This document shows positions 45,001-60,000 of a stretch of DNA of 64,000 nt, piece by piece. The notes beneath the pieces were generated by a model. The model was given only the letters and a program-made list of their open reading frames with translations, was not told where the DNA came from and ran no database searches. The DNA comes from Saccopteryx bilineata (lineage: Eukaryota; Chordata; Mammalia; Chiroptera; Emballonuridae): NCBI RefSeq assembly GCF_036850765.1, contig NC_089495.1, positions 120,489,033 through 120,553,032 of the forward strand. The letters are read 5' to 3'. How positions within the stretch are numbered: the first letter of the stretch is position 1; the number at the start of each line of letters is the position of its first letter. A program made the position numbers and the translations under genes.

Positions 45001-48000
45001 GTAAACAAGGAAAAATCGCTTATGTGCTAAAGGGAATTTTTTCCCCAGGTAATTCTCAAAGATCACACGGCACCTTACAATCTGACTGAAAATTCTATGC
45101 AGCCTTGTGGTCTTGAGTATCACCTTAAAAAACTAAACACATCAAGGCTAAGACCTTATGCAGTGAACCAGACTTGACTGAGGCCAACCAGAACACAGGA
45201 CTTACCCAGCCTTCTGCTCCAGAGGGCTGCGGAGCGAAGGGTTGGAAAGGCCCTGTCTAGACACAGCAGGTGAAGGCTGGAGCATCCTCTCAGGGCCAGG
45301 ACTGGGGGCAGCAACGTGGGATCGGCCCAGACCTAAGGGGAAGAAGAAATCAGGGCAAGAATAGTACACATTACATGGAGAAAAAAAGTAACGAGGTTTC
45401 TAAGGAATTCTATTATTAATAGTTTGAAAAGAAATTCTATTATCCTTGCAAACAGCTGAGTAGGATGTATCAATGACACACAGCATTAACAATTCAAGCA
45501 CCTAAATGAAACTGCAGTGATTACAATAAAATGTGTAAAACTAATCAGCAGGAAAGGAAAAGCCACCGACTGCCACCCTCTGAGCACCTCTGCATGCCAA
45601 GAGAGTGCTGGAACTTGCCACTCTGTCCACTGCCTCCCCCACCAGCCCTGGGCCATAGGGGAGACAGAGCCGCTGCTGGTAAGCAGGCCACCACAGGTGC
45701 AGGGAGGACACACTGCTCAGGCTAGAGACTTCCCGGGCTGAGCTGAGCACGTGCTCTCCGCCGCTTCCTTCCGTCCAGGGCTCGCTTTCATTCAGCTAAG
45801 GGTCCACCGAGACCACCCAAGTCCAGAGCATCCCGCAATCCTTTGTGCTGAAGCTTACCTTCCGGATGCATCGCAGCATCAAGGCTCCGTGTAGCTTTCT
45901 CAAGGGGCGTGGAGATTAGGCGCCTGCCCAGGCCTCTGTGCAGCTGGCAGGCCGCGCTGCCCGCCCATGTGCTCCTCTCCAGAGGCCGCCTGGGCGCAGC
46001 TCTTGCCTCTGCAGATATAAATCTTTCCGAGGAGCCTGAAGAGATGCTCTTGCGGGTCCCCTGCCCGTGCGGGGGCGGGGGGCTGCTGGATGGTAGTGGG
46101 CTTCTGGCAGAGGGGCACTGACTAACTCTTTGACAGTAGTCCTGAAAAACTTTCTCTAAGGTTTCGGCCTCCTGCTCGAGCACCTTCATTTTCGCCTTGG
46201 TGTTGGCTACAAACTCAAGTTCGGAGTCGGGGGAGCTACTATCTGTGCTGGTGTTTGGGTAACTAGTGATCTTTGGTGTAACTGCGTGAGCCATCAGCTT
46301 TTCCTGTTTGAGAGGATTTCCTGTTATTTCACTGCTGGCAGACAAGAATTCACTGGCAGAAAGACGGAGAGGCTGCTTCAGATTGCAGGACACTTCATTC
46401 TCAAGAGCTGTGGGTTACAGAGATAATGTCACACATGAGCAGAGAGTAAAATTCAAATATGCTTGAGAGTTTTTTTGAAAAATGAAAGATTATAATACGA
46501 ACAAACATGCACATTAAACAATTTCTGAAGTCGTGGTAATGCTAGCAATTACTAGCATTTACTGAGAGTTTTTATATACCAGCTGCAGCTTCATAGGCCT
46601 TTTTTTTTTAAGTGAGAGGAAGAAAGGCAGAGAGACAGACTCCCACATGAGTCCCAACAGGGATCCACCTGGCAAGCACCCTACTGGGCGTTGCTCTACC
46701 CATCTGGGGCTGCTGCTCCGTTGCTCAGCAACTGAGCTATTTTAGTACCTGAGGCGAGGCCAAGGCGAGGCCATGGAGTCATCCACAGCACCCGAGGCCA
46801 ACTTTGCTTAAACCATTTGAGCCATAGCTGGAGGAGGGGAAGTGAGAGAGAGAGACAGGAGGAAGGAAGGGGTGGAGAAGCAGATGGGAGCTTCTCCTGT
46901 GTGCCCTGACTGGGAATCAAACCCAGGACTTCCACACGCTGGGCCAACCGGCCAGGGCTAGCCTTCTTTTTTAATATATGATATTATTTCACAATCCATA
47001 ATACACATTCTTATAATCCAAAAAGCTCTTGAGAACTGAAAATTTATTCATAATTTATTTGCTCACATAGCCTAACTGTACCTAAACCCATTTGTTTGAT
47101 AAATTTTACCCAAACTGATGCAAACTCATTCATAATCTTTATTTATTCTACCCAGCATGGATATTCATACATTTGACTGCAAACATGTTTCATTTGAGGA
47201 TGCTTCCCCTTCCCTAGAAATCCCAGAGCTGAGACAAAATCACTGTAGGGTCCAAGTTTCAGATAAGGGAATGAGGATCTGCAGTCACAACGCTGTGGGC
47301 TAAGAACTCACTCCTCTCTTCTTACAGACAGGAGGCTGAGGCCGGGTCACACAGGTAGCAAGGTGTACAGACACTGGGACTTCCGAGCACAAAGCCAGTA
47401 TATGTGGCCACTACTTTCCCGCAGTGCCTCCAGGACAATGCGTGTGTTTGAAAGGACTCCATCCTCAAACTGTTTTTCATGATTCGAGATCACTAATTTC
47501 AGCTGTGGACAGTTTGGCAAACGGAATTGTTGAGAGAAAATAAGGAATAGGAAAGCACAGAAATGAGCAAAGAAATATGATGAAAATAAGAGACTGGCAT
47601 CAAAGGAATCACAGCAGGAGAGATACCCCTGGTCTCTCCCCTTAAAGCTACAGCAACTTGGAAAGCTGTACTTCCACAAAGAGTCCCAGCTGAATGCACA
47701 AACACACCCGAGACCTGTGCATTGAGAGACCTGAAGGTGGGCAAGTGGGAGCAAACTGGGGAAGCAGGGACAGAAATGCTCAGCTGAGCCACAGTCACAG
47801 CCCTCCAACTGGGAACGCACAGCAGGACTCGGCCCGAAGAGGGAACATTCGGGCTGTGGCTGACACGACCTTCAGCTGCGAGGAGCAAAGAAGTCTGTGG
47901 GCATTCCTGCAGCAGTGGTCAGGACGAGCTGCAGCTGAGTCCTAAGACCTCACCAAGGACACAGCACAGAGGTGTGACCTAGCTGTCTGGCTGTCGGCAT

Positions 48001-51000
48001 TCAAGACAGAGAAAGCCATGGAGACTAGCTGCCCCCTAACCTCCCAAAGCTCACCTCCCTTTGCCCGGGAGGCAAGGCTGTGGAGCACATTGTCTGCAAA
48101 CCTGAGAATGGGTGCTATAGAATCACTTTTTCCCTGAGCAAAGGGCCCATTCTGTAAATGGTCCCAGGATCACGGCACAGCGGGGAATCTGTGGAGGTCT
48201 GAGGTCTCCATTACTGGGAGGGCAAAGAAACTTAAGATGGCAGCCAGGTTGCCAGGTTGCCCTAGCCCACCCTCCCCCACGCATTGCAGATATACTGATG
48301 GCAGCATCTGGCTGCAGCAGAAAGCGCTGGGGTTTCATGGATTTGGAGCCCCAAGCCCAGCCCATTCTCTTGTGGGGTGGTCCCCTGGGACTAGGGCAAG
48401 AGGATCACAGGGGAGGTAACCACTACCCTTGGAGATCTGAAAAGCTAGAAAAGGGAAAGAGCTAAAACATCTTGTGAGTCAGTGCCACCTACTAGAACAG
48501 AAAGATTTCTTTGTGTCAAACATACTAAGAGAAGCGCCACTCATACAGATTCCTAGGCCCGTGATGGCGAACCTTTTTATAAAAACCGCCCAATTTTGCA
48601 GTGCTGGTCAACCTGGTCCCTCCCGCCCACTAGTGGGCGTTTCATGCTTCATGAGTTAGTGGAGCAACCAAACGGCGCTGTGATTGGCCCACCGTGAAAG
48701 CTGGAACCATTCTGAGCATCTGATGTCGCAGGCACTCAACTCAGGCCCATCTCATTCCATATTCTTCACCAGGGCGTGGTAGGTCTCGTGCCCCATTATC
48801 AACGAGGACACTGAGGTCCGAGGAAGTTCAGTGTGCCCAAGGTCCATCAACTAACATCCAATTCAGGGTGCAAAAGCAAATATATATATAATCTATCTGA
48901 TTCATGATGATATGACACAAGCCCCCGGCTTGCCCCATATGTTTACTCATCTCTCAAGGCATAGGTAAAAGCACTGGAGAGCCAGACTGATCTTACTACT
49001 GGGGTGACAAATATAAAAAAGTTCTTAGGCCCATGATGAATTTAGGGACTGGTGTCACCACTACACCGCTCCTATTTCGGGTGAGGTTCTCCCAAGCCAT
49101 GGGGCACCTGCAGAAGCAAGTTACATTAGCTGATGACCCAGCTGGCTGGTATTCCTGAAATGAATAGGAAGTTTTATTTCTAAGATGACATATTTCTATG
49201 GCTTTCCCCCTACGAGGAGAATTACTAAAAACTCAATGAGAAACGATCATGGCATTTCCACATACTTCAGAAGTTTTACACACACGTACACATTTATAGG
49301 TTAAAATGCCACTAACCTGTCTGAGTTTCTTTCAGTTGCAATTTTAAATCAGCCACCTGAGTAGTTAACCTCTTTACAGAGGCATCATAATCTAGGATCT
49401 GGGCCTTCAGCTTTGCAGACGGCTCAATCTGAAAAGAGTCAGAGAGGGAAAAGAGGTCAGTGTGAAAGAAATCCCCGTTCACTTCCAAAGGCCCAATTCT
49501 CTCTCATCAGCCTTCTTCTCTTTCTTCTGTTTTGCCATTTCTGAGCAGCTTCGTGCTTGCAATCCACAGGTCCCTAGAAAACAACAGAACACACAAGTTT
49601 CCCACCTCCCTTTTCACTCATCTCAAAACACAGCAACTGAGGGCATGAGGCAGACACCAGAAAGAGGGCGCCACTATTTCTTTCTCAGTCACAGGGAGAC
49701 TCAAGACAGAGACTACAAGCGGGCACTGCGACACCAAACACCATTCTGTGTTTACGCACACTTGCTTTCCTCTGCAATTCATTATTAGAGTGACTGTAAA
49801 GCCGCATAATCCCTCAAGAAGTTTCTCAGATGACCACTGCCCCTTAGCATGTCCGGGGAGTAACTTCTGATGTTAAAAATCAGTCTGATTGACGCCAGTG
49901 TGACATATGCCAAGTTTCACGTGGACAGAGTGGACTGGCCGAACACCAGGCCAAGGGAAGAGAGTACTCACCTCACTTTGCGGCTGTTTGTTCAGAGTTT
50001 CCTTGTGGGTTTTGAACTCCTTGTGCCATAAATCAAATGTAGTTACTGCTTTCTTTAATTCTTTCTGAAAATCTGCCATCTCAGGAGATGGCTCAGCTAT
50101 ACCTGAGAAGGTAAAAAGGCCTGGTGATTATCAACCGTTAAGTTTTCTCATTTCACTTAGCAAAAGCAGCTCAAGAGATTTTAAATTCTTTTCTTTGTTT
50201 ACACGTAATTAATATTATTTTAATTCTATTAAATGAACTTAAGAGCAATCTTGACTCACAAATTTCAGAATAAAAGAATTTAATGCACGCAAATACAAAC
50301 TTTGCTACTCTTCCTGGTCCTCCTCCAAGTCAAACAATTCTTTCAGACCCTTGAATTAATTTGAAAGGCCAACCCCTTCCTCTCCATGCACAGAGGTATA
50401 GAAGGGGCCCTCCACCAAAATCTGATGACGACTGCCCTGAGGTCAAATTCGATTTATCATCTGTCAGCAGCACTCGGGGTCCAGGCAGACAGCAGATGGA
50501 GTTCTGCCACTGCAGTCCCTGGAGGACCCTCCAATAAAGGGCGACTCCATAGGGCAGCCACAAGGGGCGGTGTGGTTCCCTGGGCCAGGGATGGGGCCGT
50601 GCAGTTATCACTCCCTGGGCCTAGATGGACAGGGAGGTAAGAACTTCTGGAACTGCAGAGAATGAGCCGGCACAGCTGCTGGGGAGCACAGCGCCTGGGA
50701 GAGACCATCCCGCAATCACTGAAATGTCGCCTGGCTGAGAGGAGAGGCCAGCCCAGAGCCACCGTACACTGCGTGGGGAGGGTGGGCGACAGGGTAACAA
50801 CGACCTCCCCCTCACTCTCCTCCTCCTGCCCTTCCACCAGTGCACGGCTGTCCCCACCGGCCAAACGCGAGCAGCAGAGGGCGAGGGAAGACCAGTACCA
50901 TCCAGAGAGGCAGATTTGTAGTTTAAAAATATTTCTTAATGACACTACTAATTATGCAATAGAAAGCAACAATGAAGTAACTTCAAAGTGAGATTCTTAT

Positions 51001-54000
51001 TTTATAATTTTCCCAAATGAAGATTCCCTTGGAGGTACAGAGCACAGTGTCGTATTACTAGGCTACAGAGTTACAAAAACATGCAAACCAGGAAAAAGCA
51101 CATACGGTTTAAGAGACGCAAGTTTTCATTTCTACTCTCTTCCAGTTGTTGTTTAAGTAACTTATTTTGTGCCTGCAGCTCTACGTTCTCTTCCTTTAGA
51201 AGTGAGTAGTCACTCGTCTCTTTCATCTTTTCCTTCAGCAGGTGGTTTTGCTTTGTTACTGCCGCAGACTGGGCTTTGACAGACTCGAGCTCAAGCTGGA
51301 ATTAGAGAGAAACCTTGTGCTTGGACAGCAACCTGACAGTACATCTCACAGAAAGGCTGGCAGGCCGCTTTGAGCTGGGAGTCACAGTTTAACTGAGGTC
51401 GCCGGACAGAAGTCTGGCTCTCTGTAAAAATAAGACCCTGACTACAACAAAGGAAGTCATCTTAGCCCTACAGTTGGGGCAGCTGCTGTTCATCCAACTT
51501 CACATTTAGGTAGAACCCCGTCCTACAGAGCAATGTTCCGATTAAGATTACCACCCCCTTTTCCAGATGCAGCGAAGGTCCCAATAGCAGTTACAGACTG
51601 TAGCAATGTTTTTAAATATATGTGAGAGCTTTCCGTTTCTTAGTATATTTCATGTTTGCATAGAAAAGCCTACAATTTTATCTAATAAATGTCATTACAG
51701 CTGTAAAAATAAACTTTATATACAGAATATATTTAAGTACCTAAGATTATATGACTAAACAGAAATGAAGTTAACAGTGGCACATGAATGAGATGCATTT
51801 CGCATCTCGTTTTGTTTTTCTCAGCAGCATCCCGATGTAATGAAAGGAATTGGACCTATTGCTGATGGGAAAGAGAGGAGGCCGAGGCAGAAACTAAGAT
51901 GCACTGGCCCCTGCTACGGACCAGGCACGTGAATCAGCTCACTGACGTCCCCTAACATCATGGAATGTTGGCAACGCCCAGTGTTGAAGGATCTCGCCTG
52001 AGGCACACAGGCAGTAAGGAGAGAGACTGGAGTCAAGCAGGACCCCAAGCCCCAAAGGATGTCCGCTCCATGCTTCCCTGGGAGACTAAGATAGAAATGA
52101 ACAACTACTGAGTCAACTTAAGTTGGACCATCACCTTCTTAGTCATATAATAGTCGAAACACACCGAAAAGATAACTTAAGGTAAATTATGTATGACTGA
52201 ACCTAAAATTCATATTGCTTAACATCAATTTAAAAAAAATAACAGGCTTCACAATTACCTCAAGTTCTTTCACACAATTTGCAGAGTGTTTGAGTTCCTC
52301 CATTTTTGAATTAAGAGATGTGAGCTCCTCTTGCAAAAGTCTAGTTTTTTCTGAAAGAGAGAGCCAACCAATTAAACATATTTTCCTACTGAATACAAAA
52401 CTCATTTAAGAATCCATGGCCAATATTTAAGACCTAATGAGCATTGTTTCATAATCTAAACTAGGAGATGTCAGAGTTAAATATGACAGTTTAAAAACCA
52501 GTGGGGCAAAGAAGGAATAAGTCCCGTTACCCAACAAGTGCTGGGAAGTTACTTCTAAGAGTCACCTCTGTGCTGAACTTCCCTGTGCTACACACACCAG
52601 CCACACTCACAGCATGTGTTCAGACCCCTCATGCCGACAGATCAGAACTTCCTCAGAGACAAAGACTTGTCTTAGGATATTATAGTCACTGTTTTGTCAT
52701 TTTCACTTCAGCTAATACAAGTCTATGTAGCTATATCCTCAAAAAATAATTTCTACCTGACCTGTGCTGGCACAGTGGACAAAGTGACGACCTGGAATAC
52801 TGAGGTCACCAGTCTGAAACCCTGGGATTGCCCAGTCAAGGCACCTATGAGAAGCAACTGCAAGTTGATGTTTCCTCCTCCTCCTCGCCCGTTCTCTAAA
52901 ATCAATAAATCAAATTCTAAAATATAGTAATTTGATGACAACATGATGGTACCAATTCGAAAAGAAATCTTAGTCATCACAGGAAAGTCACAAAGGAGCA
53001 GCCACACACTGGGTGACCTTACAGGTCAACATCAAGTAACCAGCCCTAGTTTACTCCAAGAATTCCCTTGAAATTTCCACCTAAAGTTCAACTTCTTGTC
53101 ACAATAAAGTTCCTAGAACTATACTGAAATGTAATCTACCTGGAGACTGAAAAATTATCCAGTCCTGGGTTAACATACACAACAGTTTAGGGGGTTATAT
53201 GTCAAGTGAAAATATCTTGAAGCATAAAAATATATTAGCCCTGACCAGGTAGCTCACTTGGTTAGAGTGTTGTCCCAATATGTCACGATTACAGATTCAG
53301 TCCCCAGTCAGGCAACACACAAGAATCAAACACTGGATGCACAAGTAAGTGGGACAACAAACTGATATTTCTCTTTCCCACCCCAGCCCTCCGTCCGCCC
53401 CTCTCCCTTCCACTCATTCTAAAATCAATCTAGGCCCTGGCCGGTTGGCTCAGCGGTAGAGTGTCGGCCCAGTGTGTGGAAGTCCTGGGTTTATTTCCCG
53501 GTCAGGGCACACAGGAGAAGCGCCCATCTGCTTCTCCACCTCTCCCCCTCTCTTTCCTGTCTCTATCTCTCTCTTCCTCTCCTGCAGCCAAGGCTCCACT
53601 GGAGCAAAGTTGGCCCAGGCGCTGAGACCAGCTCCATGGCCTCCACCTCAGGTGCTAGAATGGCTCTGGGTGCAACGAAGCAACACCCCAGATGGGCAGA
53701 GCATCGCCCCCTGGTGGGCATGCTGGGTGGATCCCAGGTGGGCACATGCGGGAGTGAGTCTGGCTGCTTCCCCACTTCTAACTTCGGGAAAGTACAAAAT
53801 ATAAATAAATAAACAAACAAATAAAAATCCATCTAAAATTATTTTAATACAGATACACATAAAAAGTAAAAGAGCCTGGCCAGGTGGTGGCGCAGTGAAT
53901 AAAGCGTCGGACTGGGATGCAGAGGATCCAGGTTCAAGACCCCGAGGTCGCCAGCTTGAGCGCAGGCTCATCTGGTTTGAGCAAAGCTCACTAGCTTGGA

Positions 54001-57000
54001 CCCAAGGTCTCTGGCTCAGCAAGGGATTACTCGGTCTGCTGTAACCCAACTACTGGTCAAGGCATGTATGAGAAAGCAATCAATGAACAACTAAGGTGTC
54101 TCAACGAAAAACTGATGATTGATGCTTCATCTCTCTCCATCCCTGACTCTGTCCCTATCTATCCCTCTCTCTGTCTCTGTTAAAAAAAAAAAAAAAGTAA
54201 AAGAAATAAGAAATTGTAACAGGAGAAAGGGAAGTTAAAATAAAGTTTTCCATAATAAAAAAAATGAACTCTCATGGTTAAAACCACACTGAGATATCAC
54301 CTCACACCTGTCAGATGGGCTACCATCAATAAGTCAACAAACAGCAAGTGTTGGCGAGGCTGTGGGGAAAGGGAACCCTCACACACTGTTGGTGGGACTA
54401 TAAATTAGTGCATCCACTACAGAAAACAGTATGGAGGTGCCTCAAAATATTAAAACTAGAGCTGCCATATGATCCAGCAAGTCTACTTCTCAGGGTATCT
54501 CTGAAAAACACTACTTCAAAAAGATATACGTGTGTACCGCTGTGTTCACTGCAGCATTACAGTAACAGCCAAGATATGGAAGCAGCCAGTTTCTCGTCAC
54601 AAGAAACTTCCTAGAACTATTAACAGATAAGTGGGTAAAGAAGACGTGGTGCATATATACACAACAGAATATTATTTATAACAATATAAAGGAATGACAT
54701 CTTGCCATTGGCGACAACATGGATGGACCTAAAGGGTGTTATGGTAAGTGAAATAAATCAGAGAAAGATAACTACTATATAATTAACTTATACAATGTAA
54801 CTTATATGTGGAATCTAAATAAGAAAAACCAAATAAATTTTAAAAAAATCAAAAACAGACCCACAGATACAGATAAGCTGATGGTTGCCAAAGGGGAGGG
54901 AGGGGGGTAGATGGGGAAAAAAATACTGAATATACTACTTACTCTCAGTTTAATATATATTTCTTTTCTTATTAAAAAAAAAACCCCAAACATGTAAAGT
55001 TGGATAAAATCCTGCCAGTAAGTCACTGACCTTTGTTAATATACAAAAGGTTAAAATACATGAAGGTTTGCCAAAGCACAGTGAAAGGCAATGATTATTT
55101 TTTATATCTTGTAAAATTAAAAGGTGTAATTTTATAGTAGCAATGAAGTATAAGCTTTTATATGTACTGCTCACAAAAGTTCGGGGATATTTCAAAATGA
55201 ATATGAAGCGATAAACTATCCCCTAATTTTTGTGAGCAGTGTATATATAACACACACAACAAACATATAACATAACCAATGTAGCAAGCTAATAACCTAT
55301 ATCAGAAATGAAAAGTACAGCCCCCTCCCCAAGAATCACCTTTATTCTTCCTTTCATCTTCAACCAGTCTGTTCATTCTGGCGATATAGTCATTCTTTAG
55401 CTCAAGTTGATACCTGAAAATCAGAATGGCTAAAAGTGAGATTTTTCTCCCTTTCCTGGAGAGATCATAGTCTATCAGTGTGTGAGCTTATCTATGGCAC
55501 TGAACATGGCCATGCATAATGTCAAGGTCTCTCAGTATACAGCCAGAGATTCAAATTCTGAGTATATAAAGTCCAGTAACAGCCTGATGCGATCCCGTAA
55601 ACCAGGTCCCCAAAACTCATGTTATTGTGAGGTTACTGAGAACAATAATTGCACATTGGTCTGGACTGACGCAAAAAAGTAAGTTAAATTTACACCGTAT
55701 GCAACTGACTCTAAATACCAAAAGTAAGAAGTCAGTCGCTTCCAGCCCTGGCCAGTAAGCTCAGTTGGTTAGAGTGCTGTTCCAATACGCCAAGGTTTCA
55801 GGTTCAATCCGCGGTCAGGGCACATACAGGAATAAACCACTGAATGCATAAAGAAGTGGAACAACACATTGATGCACATCTCTCTCTCCCTCCCTTCCTA
55901 TCCCTCTAAAATTAATTTTTAAAAATACATAATTTTAGAAGCATTTGAGGTCTTGCACCCTGGTTTATATATGTTATCAGTTTGGCTCAAATAAACTCTT
56001 ATACATTTGTTTTGTAAAAAGAAGTCAGTCACTTCCAACCCACCTCCTTGTCTCCCCTCCACTCCTACCAGAAGAACTCTGCCTTGGGTGCTGAGCACAG
56101 TATTGAGAGCCAACTGCCAACACTTTTATACCTGTGCTAGCAATACCAAAAGACACATTTTCAAGCAGTTTTACTTATCTCGACCAACCGTGACTAGCAG
56201 ACTTTTTGGTTCAGAGAAAGTAGAAAGGAAGAGAAGCACTCCTGTGGTGTGGTGAGTACCTTCCGACAACAACACTTGCCAAAGTCTTAGAGGAGACCCA
56301 ACGCAGACAAATAATACCAAAACAGTTCACAATCTCCATGGCGGTGTCAAGTTAACAAACACGTATTCCGTTTTTCCTAAGAGTTTAACAACTACAGATA
56401 CTTTAGTGTTTGCTACTATATTTGAGAAGCTGACCTCAAATATGTAGAGAGATCACCCATCATTTAAAAATTGACACATGGAAAGGTACTCTATTTTTTA
56501 TTAAAATTCTTTTAAAGAATAACCTTAAGAAACCTCTGCAAGTGCTATGCAATGGAATTATCAATAACAAATTATGGGCAAGGCAGCAGAAAGAGGTCAA
56601 TGATTATGAAATACTAGAGCAGCTCACATGAGTCATCTCTTCACCAGGAATTCATTTACTCACGAATACTAACTGAACATTTATTATGTGCCAGGCATTA
56701 CACTGAGCATTAGAGGAAAAGGTTACCAAATGGGCTTAATGTCTCTGCGCTAAGATAGTAGTCACAATAACTCAGACTATAGGAAAGCCACAGTAACCAC
56801 AGTTATCCTTATTTTCTTTTCTCAGTATCACTTTTTTTGCTTCATATACTTAATTTCAGTTTGTTTCTTTCGATCCTGTCTTTGCAGAATCTTGAAGGAC
56901 TACAAGGCATATGCTCACTGACAAATACTAAACCACTAGATAGAATAACTTATAAAGTGTCATATACCCCCATCCTAGTGGCAGTACAAGTGGGGTAGAG

Positions 57001-60000
57001 GAAAACAGACATAAAAGTGATCATAATTCAAACTTCACAGCTCATCAGCAGTGCAAGTCACAAGGTGCCCTAAAAACTACAGCAAATCGCAGGCCCTTGA
57101 TACATGTTAGAGAAGATATGAGTGAGAGCAAGCAGAGAATATTATTGTCTGTATGTATTGTTTTCAAACTATCTGAACTCAAATACTCATGGGAAAGCCT
57201 TGATTTGACCGTCAATGAAAACAGGTATTTTCTTAAACATTAACTTTTTCACCATAAAATGTTCGTCTTATTTACTTCATTACTGTTGCCATGTTTCCAT
57301 CAACTTAATTCAAACATATTATTTTTTTAAAAATGCCAATTACTTCAGAATTTCACTCTTGAGCCTCGGGTCATAGGCCTCCTCCATATTCTTTATATTC
57401 AGCTCCCGTCTCCTAAGTGCATCCGTCATGCTTTTATTTTTTTCTTCTTGTAGCTTCTGGGCCCTGAAATTAGCAAAAATATAAAGAGCAAATAAAAAAC
57501 TATAATACCTGAAATAAAGATAATAGGGGAAAAAATAACATGTGATTTTAGCTCCACAGACTAAAACTGTTCTGTGACTGTCACCACTGGGAAGTAAACA
57601 GAAAGAGCCAGAAGTCTTCCATCTATTCTATGAACTGACCGAGTTACGATGGTTCTCACACAGCAGATGGAACTATATACAGTGGCACCAGGCTGGAGGG
57701 AGTGTGAAAGCGTCAAGACCAAAATGCTGCCCTGGCCGGTTGGCTCAGCGGTAGAGTGTCGGCCTAGCGTGCGGAGGACCCGGGTTCGATTCCCGGCCAG
57801 GGCACATAGGAGAAGCGCCCATTTGCTTCTCCACCCCTCCGCCACGCTTTCCTCTCTGTCTCTCTCTTCCCCTCCCGCAGCCAAGGCTCCATTGGAGCAA
57901 AGATGGCCCGGGCGCTGGGGTTGGCTCTGTGGCCTCTGCCTCAGGCGCTAGAGTGGCTCTGGTCGCAACATGGCGACCCCCAGGATGGGCAGAGCATCGC
58001 CCCCTGGTAGGCAGAGCGTCGCCCCTGGTGGGCGTGCCAGGTGGATCCCGGTCGGGCGCATGCGGGAGTCTGTCTGACTGTCTCTCCCTGTTTCCAGCTT
58101 CAGAAAAAAAGAAGAAAAAAAAAAGACCAAAATGCGTTTTCACAGGAGACGGTTCACACTTAAAAATGGTCACAGGTGAGAAGTGGCCATAATCAAGGCA
58201 GAGGAGAAAGAATGATGTTAGGTCACAAAGCTACAAACCAAACTTAAGTTACTTTAGTGCTCGTTTCTTCTATAAGACTGTTTCTGTGAGAGTTAATTGA
58301 TTAGCCCATAGGTATTAAAGGTAGAAGATTGGTTTTGGCATTTAATAATCTAGAGATTGAATATGGAAAAGAGTGCTGAAAGAGACAGCAAATGACACAT
58401 GATCAATCACAACTTCCAAATACTGAAGAATGGAATGGTCTTCATAGTGAGACCTTAAATGAAGCACAAATCAATTCCAGAGCCAGGTAATCAGGTTCAC
58501 GGGTACTTAGATCAAGCCCTGAGAAGTGCCAGGGAACTCTGACTATGCCAAGCAAAGGATAAAAGCGCAGTGTGTTAGCTCCCTCTGCTGACTAATCTGT
58601 AAAGCAAAGGAGCAGTGAAACAGTGGTTTTCAACTGCCGGTCCGCCAGAAATTTCCTGCCGGTCCACAAGAGTTAACCACCCTGATGCTGAATGAAGACT
58701 ACAGAGGCTATAATCACTGGGTCTATAAGCTTCTTACAATATTAGGGTGGTTAACTGTTTTTGCAGATTGGCGGTTGAAAAACCTGCAGTATACTACATG
58801 TATTACCCTATATGCTTAGCAGGGAGGAACAGTTAGGGGAAGTGGAGGTAAAGTGATAATATAATCATAAGCTATCTCCACCCAAACTTCGTTAGTTTAC
58901 CATTTCAGTACTGCCAAAAAGAGAGTAAGGTTGGCAGAGAGGGAAAATCAAATGATTCAAGCCTATACAAATGAGAGAATGACATTAGTGAAGATGAAGA
59001 CAAATCCTTTAATGAAATACAAGTATCTGTGAGTGTCAGTAGCAGAATCTAATAGGAAAGAAAGCTTATTCCATAAATTCAAGAGTGATGAGCTTGCTAT
59101 TTATCTCAGGTACGATTTGAAGAATGAAATATCTGTGATCACACAGAAAAAGTACACACATCTATCACAGGACAGTTTCACCCAGCACAAGTCAAGTGAG
59201 AGCCGTCGAATTTCCTCTGATAGGAGACAGGTAAACGTCTCTGAAATTCAGTACCATGGGCACATGCAACCATTAGATCTGAATGACTGAACATAAATGT
59301 GCAATAGGATTCTTTAAAGAATTATTAGACTCTTCAAATTATTTGTCGGGTTTCATTGTAGTCTGATGATGGTATCACATTCTGCTTTTCATCCTAACAT
59401 CTAATATTTCAAAAGCGAGATGCTAGTCTTTGTTTCTCTTAAGTTGTGCCTTTTAAAGCCAGGTGATAGCACCTTTATAACCAAGAACTCTACTTGGCAA
59501 TTAGCATTAGAACACTTAGACATGTTTAGCTCTTTTTAATCTCATAGATTCTGAATATCCAAAATGAGAACATATTACTTACAATTCAAAAGCTTCAGTT
59601 CTTTGCTTCAGCTCCACTTCTCTGCCTCTTAGCAAATCTATATCTTTTAACAGAAGCTGCCTTTGAGCGTAAATTTCCTTTGTTTCCATCTGTACAGGAA
59701 AGCATTCATTTTAGGCAAGCAAGCTAAAAAAACAGATGTGAACTAAAAGAGTGCTTCCTAAATTCCAAAAAAAACAATCGATGTACGGACATTTAGAGTA
59801 ACCATTTTACTTTCAAGAGGTTCCACTTCAAGGTATGCTTTCTGCCTGTATGGGCTGCACAAAAATTGCCTCTTTCCCCAATGACTGTTAAGTTACATTA
59901 CCCTGTAGTCCTAACAGGGTAAGTTCTGATAAGTTCTACAGTGAAAACACAAAACAACAACAAAATGTACATTCAGCAATAAAACTTAAACAAAACCAAA

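Noticed and set aside
45788..46393. Single-exon gene of 201 codons
   Set aside because: It is OFD1 exon 16 read through its donor into the intron; splice sites and phase fix the exon at 45859-46407.
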